Assembly (NCBI RefSeq): GCF_003073045.1 | Contig: NC_037602.1 | Span: forward strand, 1,054,001 to 1,118,000 | Origin: Pomacea canaliculata | Taxonomy: Eukaryota; Mollusca; Gastropoda; Architaenioglossa; Ampullariidae | Length of the DNA stretch: 64,000 nt | Reading direction: 5' to 3' | In this document: positions 36,717 to 48,253 of the stretch, in pieces | Numbering within the stretch: position 1 is the stretch's first letter | How the letters are laid out: the number at the start of each line of letters is the position of its first letter | The notes under the pieces: model-generated | Databases searched by the model: none | Told to the model about the DNA's origin: nothing | What the model saw: only the letters and a program-made list of their open reading frames with translations | Program-made: the position numbers and the translations under genes

Positions 36717-38842
36717 TGTTGCTGTCGCCGTTATAAAATACAGGTGACTGAAAACATAAGCCTCGGTAAACTGTTTTCTGTCTGTTCCTCAGGTCGAGTT
36801 CTGGATAACACTCATCACCGACCTGGGCCTGGTTGTCGTTGCTACAGTCCTCGGTATCCCTGGCAACGTGCTCAGCGCCACAGTCTTCTACAGACAGGGC
36901 CTACGGGAGAGAATCAACCTCTGTCTATTCTCACATGCTCTCATCGATCTCCTAGTCGATGTTTCATATCTCATGAGTTACATTGAAAGAATATACAGAC
37001 TACTTGAAAACGGCCCATTCGTAGTCGCCGAACGTTTACACAGTGAGGACCTGTTATCTGCTTTGGGATCTCAGTCCTTATCTTAACAGTTTTTTTCCTC
37101 TCTGCTTTTCTCATTATCTAGGGGAGATTGAATATCTGAGCTTTTTATGGTTGTCATTTTCGATTAAATTGTAATGTGTACAATCTTTTAGAATTCTTGT
37201 TCTTGTTTTCATCTTTTCTTCTTTTGCTCCCTAGACCTACATCATTAAAGTCAGAGCAGGTAAGGTACAAGGTTTACTTTCAAGCTGGGTATTCCCTAAG
37301 CTGGGTATTCCCTACTTAATTGGCGAATACCATACATACTTTATTTCTTGTACGACAACTTTATTTTGCATCACTCACTGTGCAAATGTTGTGGTAAGTA
37401 CTAAACAAGATCAATTTTATTAGAATATACATTAGAATTAAATATTACTTACTGTGTTGTTTGACTACAAATCCACGTCAAATTGCGTAGACAGCAACGT
37501 GATTTTTTCAGTGTATTCGTACAGAAGTTACGTAAGTGCGTCGGGCTGCTGGATCCGACACGCAGCGAGTGCCTTTTAAGTATTGTAGTGTAGAGACTCA
37601 ACCAGCTGACTACAGATTGTTCCTTTTCCTGTCTTTAAAATTACCTGATGTACCACTCAGGTCTGGCAGGTGCCGTGTGGGCCTCGCAGTTCCTGTCGGC
37701 TGTGATCGCCAGTGAGCGGTGTTTCTGTGTCGTCAGTCCCTTCCACGCCAAGAGGCTGCTCAAGACGTCCACCATGGCCGCCATCATCGTCGTCTGCTGC
37801 GTTATCTTAATAGGAGGCATGATGGCGATCTTGTTGCCCAAATATACAAGCGGCTGTTGGTTCGACCCCGAGACTAACCTTACACACGACGGAACTATCT
37901 TAGCAAGGCGAGTGAAATAATAAAATCAGCACGTAGCACCAAGTATATTAAGGATTGAATTAAGTGTGTATGAATATTTTTTTTAATTTATGGAAAACTG
38001 TTAGCAAATCTATCGCAACATATTGAAATTAATGCAATGGTGACTAATTTTTGTCATAAAATGTATTGATTGTTTGATTAACTAAAATAATGTTTGCATA
38101 ATGAATAAAATATTGAAATGTAATCCACCAAAATCTGATGTGTTCAAAATTAGAAATTAGTGTCCAATAAGCCGTACTTTGAACAATTGAACACGAGATA
38201 GATGTGTAATGACTATATATTACGTAAAATATTTATTCTATAGTTATATCGTGGTATGTCATTAACTGATAGTTATTCTACAGTAATTCCTATTGTGTAA
38301 ATAAATATTTAAAATAATTGATATTTTTCTGTAATTCACCAGCTATTACCTAGACAACAGACTTACTCTGGACATCGTCGACATCTACGTCTATGGTTTC
38401 GCTTTTTCGGGAACATTTCTCATCATCATTCTCGTTACTACGTCCATCACAGTCGTCAAGCTACGTTCTGCTCTAGCCTGGCGAATGAGGGCTACATCGA
38501 CGACGACGACAACGACATCGGCAATGTGCACAACTTCAGTGACGGAGCACGCTGACGTCATGATGTCCAGCAAGGACCTTAGTGTGACGTTAATGCTCAT
38601 TGTCACTTCCGCCTTGTTTGTGGTGCACGTGACTCCCAACCTGTGTCTTCAGGTAAGCATACTCATTGTCCCAGACCTCAGTCCCACGGGAAAGTATGTC
38701 AGGTGGTATAATATTCTCTGGTATATGTTCCTTTTTATGGACTTTGAACTCCTCTTTAAACTGCGTTGTTTACTACAAGATGGGATCAAAATTTAAAAAA
38801 TCCTTTAGGGAATTACTGAGAAATTGTTTCGGAGTCAATTAG
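36256..38842 (+). pseudogene. CR-6: S2 GPCR pseudogene with damaged exons 1 and 4
   Basis: Exons 36256-36390, 36793-37042, 37661-37907 and 38343-38842. Exon 1 aligns with CR-9 exon 1 but needs a frame change: the ATG frame stops at TGA about 36328, while the homologous frame (AEDSLENCNTFIIMEPLY) has no ATG. Its donor is then out of phase with exon 2. Exons 2 and 3 are intact (LGIPGN, SERC, SGCWFDPETN). Exon 4 lacks two bases at about 38720-38735 relative to CR-9 and CR-11, so TM7 is read out of frame and stops at 38796; the old frame would end at TAG 38842. The exon 3 donor is GC (AG|gcgagt at 37908). Codon A|GT gives Ser where S1 has the TM3 Cys. Confidence 0.85.
36655..36729 (+). repeat. 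(atc)n(gtc)n microsatellite in CR-6 intron 1
   Basis: atc units pass into gtc units about 60-70 bases before the exon 2 acceptor. CR-9 has the same tract at the same place; CR-11 has only scattered traces. Confidence 0.95.
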
Positions 38843-39909
38843 CATGATAAATTTCTGTTTCTAATAAAAAAAAGTGGATGCCGATTTAGAGTAATTATAG
38901 AATGCATATACACTTAATTCAAAAAGACACAAAATGATTAAAATGTATATACTTCTCCATAAATACTTCATACCGATTGCACAGACACAGACACCCAAAA
39001 TCAGACAAACTTGCATGGAAAGCCACACAAAACAAGTATTATTTCAAAGAAAGAAGTTTATGCTATCTTGTCATTTCCCGTCTAGCGCTTGCATTTTTTG
39101 GGACATGTATCATATATCTTAAATTACACAAATTATTATTTAAAAACTACTCTTTCATGACCATTTTATAAAACATAGAATGTATGTTGATTGGAAGAAT
39201 AGAAGTGAAAAAATAAAGAAATGATAATGAGAAAGTATAAAACCAAGAAGTCACAGTCAAAGCTAAGCCCCTGGCAGTCATGCAGTACGCATGCGCAGAG
39301 TGAACTTCCAGCGTGCTTTTGCTTGTAATGTTAAAATTCCATGTGGTATGGCGTTGTGATAAAACAATTAAAAACATAATGTGTTTTTAAGTCTTTGTAC
39401 TTTGTTGAACCGTAAAATGGAAGACTGGAACTAGTATTACTTAGTCATCACCGTCAAGTTATCTAATAACAACAGATAATAAAATTAGTAAATGTGCACA
39501 TTAAAAGAGTAGTTCTAGCTGATAGTTCTTATAGTTTATAGCTCAAAGGTCGTTCTAGAGTTGTACTGAAACTATCTACGCGACAAAAACTAATAATGAA
39601 AGACTATTAAATAGTAAATACGTATACAATAAGTGTAGATGTCAACAGTATTGCTGTCTATAAAGCCGTTTTTACATTAATTCTGTGATTAATCTCATTC
39701 TTAATTATATTCAATGTAACAATTATGTTGGACTGTCCGTAAGTCGCAGCATAACAGTAGTTGAGGTACAACTCATCGTTACTCACCACATCGCTATCTA
39801 CAGAAATAATCCCTCGTAGTTATTAATCAATTAATTTATTTTATGTGTAATTATTTCCCTTTTGAAATACTTTTACTCTCAGAATCAAATGTTTGCATGC
39901 AGACACGTT
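38843..39909. other. Convergent intergenic region between CR-6 and CR-7
   Basis: Homologous to the 3' flanks of CR-9 (53723-55010) and CR-11 (60976-61600): shared landmarks are aataaagaa, gcatgcgcaga and, at 39727 and 54718, ttatgttggactgtccgtaa. A likely S2 poly(A) signal AATAAA is at 39212-39217. No exons. Confidence 0.6.
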
Positions 39910-42900
39910 TTAAAGTTCATCCCAAGTAAGAACTAGACGCACCACTTGATGGCATCTTCGTTCTCGCCATCCTTCCTTCAAATGGACAATTAATTTCAAG
40001 GGCAGTAACTCTTTTAAAAATTCCACTTTACCACTGCATATATGCAGTATGTATTTCATGTTTTCATGTTGATTTAACGGTTTACGTCCTAACAAAGACT
40101 TAACCACATCCCTAAACTTAGAACCTATTTTGTAGTACACAATGAAATTCAAAGATGAGTTGAGTGTCCACAGGAAATGTACGATCAACCATAAGAAGGT
40201 AATCAGCGGAAGGCTATACAGTTCGTTATAGTTGAAGCCCGGAAGAGCAAGTAGACAAATCTGGAGGACGAGGTTGGCTGTCATGCACACGGTGAACAGG
40301 ACAGACGTCACCATCAGCATCATGGTGACACTCACTTCTTTACTTGTCATCCTCCTCTCTGCTTCGTCTCCTGTCGGTGTTGTCGCTGTCACTGCTGTCG
40401 TCTTGGGGACGGTGGTCAGACGCCAGGCAAGAGCAGCGCGCAGTGTGACGGCGGTGATGCAGTTAGTGACGATAATGACGACGAGGAAGATTCCCGGTAG
40501 TGCAATGGTGTAAAGGAAGATGTCGAATATGTCAATTATCTTCTGATTCTTTATATAATACCTGTTTAGTAAGATTTAAAGCATTACATTTTGAACAAAT
40601 CAGTTTCGTCATATTTGTCAGGTATCTTCTTACCTTAAAATTGCCATTTAACTAGTTTTAGGAAGCCATCTTTGTCATGCGTATTAAGCAGGGCTCGGTT
40701 AGCATGCACGCTATATATATCTTACTTTCCACAAAAAAATATTATGTATTACATCCGTAAAGATGAAAAAGGAGCTAATTAAAACGTGTTGCTAGAATTC
40801 TGCATTTCTCAACCTCATTAGCAGCAGCAACAGCAACAACAAAACACAGTAAAACTTTTTAAAAGTTAGTCTTCACATATATATGACTTTTTGGTGGCTC
40901 AAAAATATCAAAGCATTTGTGTGTGAGAGATAGGTAAGAAAAAATATAGTATTCATTTAATCCTTCCCTATTTATTGATATGTTTATTTATTTATGCCCA
41001 TATCTATGTCATTAGTGCGTTCTTTTCTATTTTATTTACACATTTCCTTGTGTATCCCTTTATACATGTCATTGTCTATTTCATTTATACCTCTTTGTTT
41101 AAATAGTTATACATTTCTTTTTTATTTATTTAAACGCCTTTGTTATTCTATCATAAATGTTTATGTGCATTCTATTTGTAAATCTTTGTTCGTTACTTTT
41201 TCTACTTTTTTGAATGTGGGCACGTTTTCTTTTACTTTAATTTTTTTCCTCATTTAAAACAGTACGTTTTATTATACTTTTGGCACACTGAGCTATCCTT
41301 TTCATCTTGATCTCAAGTTTAAGAAAATATGTACCACAGTACTTGACATTTATGCTATCTGTTGCTGTACACCGTACCTCTACTAGACAACGCTTAGCTT
41401 ACTCGGTGATGTACGGAATTTCTTCTACGGAGTTTGCCTTTGGGTCAAAGATACAGAGGGGTGTATGCTTGGGACAGATGATGGCCATCATGCCTGCAGT
41501 CAACAGCACGCAGCAGACGACGATGATGGCGGCCATGGTGGACGTCTTGAGCAGCCTCTTGGCGTGGAAGGGACTGACGACACAGAAACACCGCTCACTG
41601 GCGATCACAGCCGACAGGAACTGAGAGGCCCATGTAAACCCCTGCAAACCTGTTTTGTGTCAAATGAAAAATGAAAGGAGACACGGCATTAAAATTAAAC
41701 TGTACACGTGTAAGAGCAAAAACCCATATTGATACAAAGATTAACTCTGCATATTAAATAAAGCAAATAAATCATTTTTAAAGAAAATAGTGTAAAAACA
41801 ACACAACTAATTGCCATAAACTAGAACAAAGCAGCACATCTGACACCTCCGCTGGAAGCTCTCTCTTAGCTACCTGACTCCTAGGAGGCCCGACAAGGGT
41901 TAGCACAAACAGACATGTAAGGGAAAATATATACAAAAATGGTTTTGTACAGTCCTGTATGATAAGAGTTCATCTCACAAAGCCGGTCATCCATCACAAT
42001 GACAAAATAGTAGCCAGCACAAGAAAAGAGCAAAAATACAGAAAAAGCGGCAAGAAAACGGTAGAAGCCATCTTGGACTTCCTGCAAAGTTTCTTTCACA
42101 GTTCTGACCATTTCTCCGCTTCCTGTATTGCTCCCCCTTCAGAACTGTTTTTACAATTTCACTATTCAACTGACCATTCGTAGTCTGTTGCTATACCCCC
42201 GCAACTTCCTCTTTCCACAAAGTAGAAATACAAGAAAACCAAGAAAGAAAACAATTTACATATACAGTCATATTGAACCAAAAAGAAACTTATGCACTTG
42301 CCATTTACACTTGCATATTGACCATAACAGTCATCGGCCAATAGCAATACTAACAAAACTTTCCTTCTCTCTTACCCACAACGGCTTATGATGTACCCAA
42401 ATTCATACGACCACAGAACGGGTATAAAAGTTTTCTCCGGCACAAGTTGCACACAGCCTCTCACACATTGTGGACCCCAACGACACCTTCTACCCTGCTG
42501 CAGCTCACCACACCGCTACTCCGACAAGACGATGGGAACCAGCAGCTATCGAGGCAGGAAATCGCCCGGCAAATCCCTCTATGCCACCCTGATCTCACCT
42601 GCGGTACCCAGATCCTCCTGAAGCGTCACTGACCGAGTCCCCTCTGTAGCCGTGGAGAACTTTCGGAAACGTTTGGGGACATTGTAGTTAACCTTTTGAG
42701 TGTAGGTGTCGCTTAACGCGATCGGGCGTCCCCACCTACCCCCATCACGCTGGAGCTTAGAGTAAAGGTTATGATATGGTTTATCATAAGCAGAAATTAC
42801 TGGCAATCCATGAACTGTCTATGAAAATGCACTTTAAAAATACTCACAAGTTGTGAAGGGATATAAGACCCAAGAGGACCCGATGGTGTCTCTGTACAGC

Positions 42901-44701
42901 GACTCCGCAGTGCTCAAAATGTCTCTCAGAACAGCGATGAGATTAACGATGGCCAAGGCGAAAAGACAGAGGTTGATTCTCTCCCTTAGACCCTGTCTGT
43001 AGAAGACGACAGCACTGAGGACGTTGCCAGGGAGACCGAGGACAGTGGCGACGAAAAGAAGGGTCCAGCTCAGGATGACAGATGTCCAGTGGAAGGCCTG
43101 CAAAGTAATAATAAAAATGCAAAATTTATAAAGCGCGTACTCACACTCCTAAGAAGCATAATCGTGCTTTAAAAAAGAAAATGAGACATGAACAGCATAC
43201 GAGTGACAGAACAAAAAAACAACAACACATGAATGACGGAAGTATTTTTCTGAGAGTTATGTCCCTTCGAATAACTGGCCAAAGTGATCGCCTCCCCTTG
43301 ATTTTGTTTGTGTTTTGGGGTTTTGCTTCGATTTGGATAAAAGTGTTGGACCTTCATGTTTACATGTGCTTCTGCTGCATTTTCTTCTTCTTCTGATTTG
43401 CAAAAGGGCTGTATAAATGTATAGAATATATATAATGTAAATGAGTATAATTATAATGTTATTTATATAAAGTTATTTATATAATGCTATTTTGAAGTGC
43501 AGACTGTTGGATCTATGGAGTCCACGCTTCACTCGCTTTGGAAGCGACCTTGAGTTGGATAAACAAAAGTACTCAGAGTAAAAGACAAATGCAGAAAACG
43601 CAAAAAAGAAACCAAGTAACAAGGACTGAGAGTATCGTGATTTACAAAAAGAAGACGAGCAGGGAAGAAGAAATAAGCGGGAAAAGGGCAAAAGGGTGTA
43701 ACAAAGGACTAACTTGTGTGTACTGTTGTTAGGAGTAATGTTTACGGAAGAGGTACGTTTTCAGTGAACATTGAAAGGTTTCAATGGTGGGTAGGTGGCG
43801 GAGATGGAAATGGAGAATTTCGCTCCACACCGACTAACAATCCTGTGACTACATTTTGTTGTGTTGTTCTGGTGACAGGAAGAGTAAGGAGACGATCATC
43901 AGACGAGGAGCGGAGTTGTCTAGCTGGGGTGTAAGGGAAGAGCAGTTGAGAGAAATAATCAAGGCAGGTGTCAGCAAAGACATTAAAACACAACACGGAC
44001 AGTCTGTACTGGATGCCAGAACGGGTGGGAAACCAGTTCAGAAAACCAAGGAGAGGGGTGGCGTGGTCCCGTTTCCTGGCTCTAAGCACCAGAAGTGCAG
44101 GGGATTTCCGCATGTTTTACACATTTTTCTTTCTTTTACTAATTTATTTAAATTTCTTACTATTATTTATTTCTTCTCTTTTTTCTGCCTGTATTTCTTG
44201 TCTATGCTCTTTTCGGTTAAAGTTACCTCTGCTTATCACAGATGTTAATCTATTATTTACCAGTCTGCAATATTCATCTGTTTGATATTTACCTGTCTGC
44301 AGTGTTATTAGTCTTTATGTTGTTATGACTACTGATTTTTCTGCTTGTGATGTTTACGAGACTTGCCAACTGGGAGGTGTGGGTAAACATGTCACTGAAG
44401 GCTCGGCATGCAGAGTGAGGACCAAACTGTTTTGTGGACACAAAATCTTTCCCCAGTCTCGATGAAGCATGTCCCTTGACATTATTTGACTTCATCTTTG
44501 TGGATACTTGTTTTGTTCATAATATTGAGATTCGGTGTCTTTCTTTATACCCCTCTCGTGTTGACGATGTTGAGATGCAGTGATGTTACCTTTCTTGTCG
44601 CTGATTAAGTTCTTGTCGCCCAGCACCAGACACGAGCCGTCAGACGTCTGCTGCCTCAGGCTGACTGTAGAGATGTCTGTAGTGGTCAGGGTGAACAACA
44701 T
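39910..44701 (-). CDS. CR-7: S1 GPCR on minus strand, exon 1 phase doubtful, fused tail
   Basis: Minus-strand exons, in order: 44701-44590, 43097-42848, 41649-41403 and 40561-39910. Exons 2-4 join cleanly (phases 1, 2) and encode LGLPGN, TM3 Cys (T|GT), SERC, LLTAGMM, ECL2 with Cys, TVCMTANL and NSSLNFIVYYKIGSKFR. Exon 1 (MLFTLTTTDISTVS..., with DGSCLVLGDK) ends aaag|gtaaca, one base past a codon, while exon 2 needs phase 0, so the join would shift the frame. Paralogs suggest two bases were lost. After LLGRKP the tail of about 55 residues is translated from sequence homologous to S2 3' flanks, across an inversion junction near 40030. Intron 1 carries a LINE piece. It may be a pseudogene or have another first exon. 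Confidence 0.7.
43775..44115 (-). mobile_element. LINE reverse-transcriptase 3' fragment in CR-7 intron 1
   Basis: The minus strand reads LNWFPTRSGIQYRLSVLCFN, then DYFSQLL and YTPARQLRSSSDDRLLTLP, the C-terminal region of a CR1/L2-like reverse transcriptase. It breaks up after about 43860. It lies in the same direction as CR-7. Confidence 0.78.
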
Positions 44702-45610
44702 TCTAGGGACCGACTGTCTGCCCTCTGCACTAAAATATTAATGAAAATCTACTGATGTTTGCAAGCATTCACATGTGAATCTTGTCACAAAACTTCCATC
44801 TAAGTTTGGGTTACCTCTCTCGTCTTTTGATGAAAGAGCGATGTAGGAAGCCTTGTGTCTTTCATTGTTCTCACTAAACAACGGGAACGACTCTATGAAA
44901 TAACATGAGGTCTTTCAATGCCTTCAACCCAAAATGGATATGGATGAATACCCAGCTGACATCAAAATATCAACAGAATGTTCACTGGTTTAAAAATATA
45001 AACATACACAGCTGTACATACCAACGGAGTTCTGACCATCAAAGAAATGAAAAATCCCTTAACTTGTCAGAGTATCTATATATATAGTGTGTGTGTAAAG
45101 CTAAAAGCAGGTAAAATATTTGTCGCAATTTTCTTTTTTTTGTAAAGTTAAATATTACTTTAAAAGATTGCGATTGTTTTAAAAAAAGTATTTGTCCAGA
45201 TTAAATATACGCTGAATGTGAATTGTAGGTAACGTGTTAGAAAAGTGAGACAGTTCAGTTATTGAGCTTTTTAATGTTTACTCCATCTCCAAACATACCA
45301 TGAGCACTGCTGTTACAGAAATAAAAATAAACAGTAATCTGCGAAAAATGTACACACACACATATATATATAAAGAAGTTTGACAACACACGAAAAGAAA
45401 GATAAATAAAGAGAGAGGAAGAGGGATAAATAAAGTTTCCGCCATCACTGAGAGAAAAGTAAACCCGGTGGATACAGATAAGTAGTTAGAACTGATTTTG
45501 TCTCATATTTTAAAAAATAGTTCGTACTAATAAAAAGTTTCGTTATGGAACTCACACAAAGCAGCAAGTGTGGTCTCTTGGTGCAGATGGTTGACAGTTG
45601 TGACAGTACA
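44702..45610. promoter_or_regulatory. Head-to-head interval between CR-7 and CR-8
   Basis: The start codons of CR-7 (minus, 44701) and CR-8 (plus, 45611) are 0.9 kb apart and diverge, so both promoters must lie here unless 5' exons are missing. The right part resembles the CR-4 upstream flank. I see no certain TATA or initiator element. Confidence 0.4.
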
Positions 45611-48253
45611 ATGAGGTCCTCCCCTAGTGTTGTCCACATGTCCACCCTGAGTGTCAGGGAGCAGGAGGACAACAGCTCGTGTCTACCCAGTTACTACACT
45701 GAGGGCGACAGGAAACAGGTAACAACTTACATATCAGCATAGTAAGGACAACACGTTTTGAAGGAATCAATAATATATATATAAACAAGATAATAATATA
45801 GTATATATATACAGAAGCACGTTTGAGAGATAAATAGAAGAGAAAGTAGAAGACATAACTTTCGTAAGACAACCACGTAGCCCCATAGGCTCCTTTTCCT
45901 CATATCTCCTTACTTAAAGTAATCTCGCCATGTCTTTTTAATTTGGCAGGCTGTCTTCTGGACGATGGTGATCCTCACCTGGGGCCTGATTATCATTGGC
46001 ACTGTCCTCGGTCTCCCTGGCAACATCCTCAGCGCCGTGGTCTTCTACAGACAGGGTCTGCGGGAGAGAATCAATCTCTGTCTCTTCTCTCTGTCTATCA
46101 CCAACTTAGTTGTTCTCGTATCGCTAGTCTTAGATCACGCTGAATACCTGTACAGACACACCATCGGACCTGCGTGGATCATAAGTCCCTACACATCATG
46201 TGAGTTTTTGTTATAGTAGCTTTACTGTTTACTTCCATGGTCATTAGTAGTTTCTTGTTTACCAAACTGACACTCCTTCTGTGATGTAATGAGCAGTCTG
46301 AACCGGGTACAGTTTCTTTGATGCACCTCTTCCCTTTCTGTATCCCTAACTGGACTCTGTTCTGATTATCTATTTGTTAGTTTGTAACTGAACAAGCTTC
46401 CAAAAGATATCATTGCTCAATGGTAATACATTGGTTAGTTACAATTTGTAACGAGTCTCGTTTTGAAAAAAATTGGAGAATATAAACAAAGTTTTGAGAT
46501 TCATACGATGGTGGACACTATAAACGTGTATAATAATATACCTTGTCCAAAGATGTACTGGGCCATCGTGTGATCACGTATCTACCTTAACCTAACAATT
46601 TTACCTTATTGTTGCTGCAATGTGTGGCTTGAGGAAAAAACTGCATTGTCTTCTGTTACATTTTGTATACAGAAATATGCCTGTTTAGATCCGTTACTGT
46701 TTTCTTCGAAACAACTAGTTGCATTTTATGTCATTGTTTTGCTGCTTTCTGCTATTTATTTTGACTTATCTCTTGCCTAGTATTAGGTCGTATTTTTGCT
46801 GTGGTAAGTAGGTGGTAAATGTAATTTCTCATCCAATTCGTAAATCTTTTGTACAAAAAGGTTTGGCTGGCGCACTGTGGGCCTCGCACTTCCTGTCGGC
46901 GGTGATCGCCAGTGAGCGGTGTTTCTGTGTCGTCAGTCCCTTCCACGCCAAGAGGCTGCTCAAGACGTCCACCATGGCCGCCATCATCGTCGTCTGCTGT
47001 GTTATTTTAACAGGAGGCATGTGTTTTATCACAACCACAAAGCATAAAAGCGTGTGTGTATTTGACCCTAATACAAAGGCCATGGAGCAAGCAGAGTACA
47101 TAACAGAGTAAGTAAAAGGAACAGTGAAGTGGTCGTACATACGCTGGTCAGTAACGGAGAGACTCTGGCTCAGCTAAAAGCCAACTGGAGCTCTTAAAGC
47201 GATATTGTCTCAGTGTATAATATGTTATAAATACTTTGTGGTGCCAAAATATCACTAGGGTGTCTACTTCCTACCTTTTGTCTTTGACCTGGTCTACCTC
47301 TCTGATTTCTAAGCTAAGGACATTGTTTCAGATTTTTGGCGAAATATAAAGAATTTGTTCAAATTGGCGTATGAAAAAACTTTATTTAGTTTGTCTGCAC
47401 AAACTAGAAGAACTAAGCTATAACTGACATATTTGACATCTGCATTTACTCCATTGGGCTGTCAGGAATTTTTCTTGTCATTATCGTCTCCACTCGTGTC
47501 ATAGTCGTCAAACTGCGGACTGGTCTTTCCTGGCATCTGACCACCGCAAACTTACACACTAGTTTTTAATTATTAGTTTAGTGCACTCACTGCACTGGGT
47601 AGTCAGGGTCAGTGACTTAGACTGTCCATCGTTCCACAGACATGGACATTTCGCCTCTTGTGAGCTGACATCCTGACATTTTGACAGTCAAATCTTCGGC
47701 ACAACTTAGTGAACATACTGAAATTGATAAATAAAGAAACCTAACGAAGTTTGTTTGTTCAAACAGGTTTTATCAAAGCAATAAAGATATAATTGACATC
47801 TTCGACATCTTCATCTACTCCACTGGACTGTTGGGAATTTTCCTTGTTGTCATTATCGTCTCCACTTGCATCACCGCCGTCAAACTTCGGGCTGCTCTTT
47901 CCTGGCGTCTCACCACCGCTTCCGAGACGACGACGTCAGCTACAGCGACAACATCGACAGACAGGAAGATGAAAAGTAAAGAAGTGAACTTGACGTTGAT
48001 GCTGATGGCGACGTCTGTCTTGTTCACCGTATGCATGGCGGCAAACTTACTCATTGAGATCTGTAGCTTCGCAGTTCCAGGTTTTCACTTTGGCGGAGAA
48101 CACTCCTTGCTAATATCACAAATGTGGCGAATAATTTATTTCCTGTGGGTACTAAACTCGTCTATGACTGTTGTTGTTTATTACAAAATGGGCTCAAATT
48201 TCAGAGAAACAGTTCATAACTTCTTAAGGCTAAACTCTTTCTGCAAACATTAA
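45611..48253 (+). CDS. CR-8: class A GPCR, chemosensory-receptor type, S1, intact
   Basis: Exons 45611-45718, 45950-46199, 46861-47107 and 47767-48253 give 363 residues with phases 0, 1, 2. ATG 45611 is chosen because it aligns with the CR-4 start (MRSS..VV..STLSV); an in-frame ATG at 45545 would add 22 residues. The N-terminus is short, with NSSC sequon and Cys. TM1 has LGLPGN, T|GT gives the TM3 Cys, then SERC, VVSPF and ILTGGM. ECL2 has CVFDPN. The loop after TM5 is Thr-rich and like that of CR-4. TM6 has TVCMAANL and TM7 has NSSMTVVVYYKMGSNFR, with Thr where Asn is usual and Asn for Lys in KMGSKF. Intron 3 holds a second, broken exon 4. Confidence 0.87.
47390..47547 (+). pseudogene. Relic exon 4 inside CR-8 intron 3
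   Basis: One frame reads ITDIFDICIYSIGLSGIFLV, then STRVIVVKLRTGLSWHLTTA. This is the TM5 part of exon 4, about 220 bases upstream of the true exon 4. It ends abruptly where the Thr-rich loop would begin; TM6 and TM7 are missing. The acceptor region (aaactag in place of aaacag) is altered. It is absent from intron 3 of CR-4, so it arose after that duplication or was lost there. Confidence 0.85.

Noticed and set aside
45545..45610. Extended N-terminus for CR-8 from ATG 45545
   Set aside because: CR-4, the nearest paralog, starts at the position equal to 45611; the extra 22 residues have no counterpart. Not excluded.
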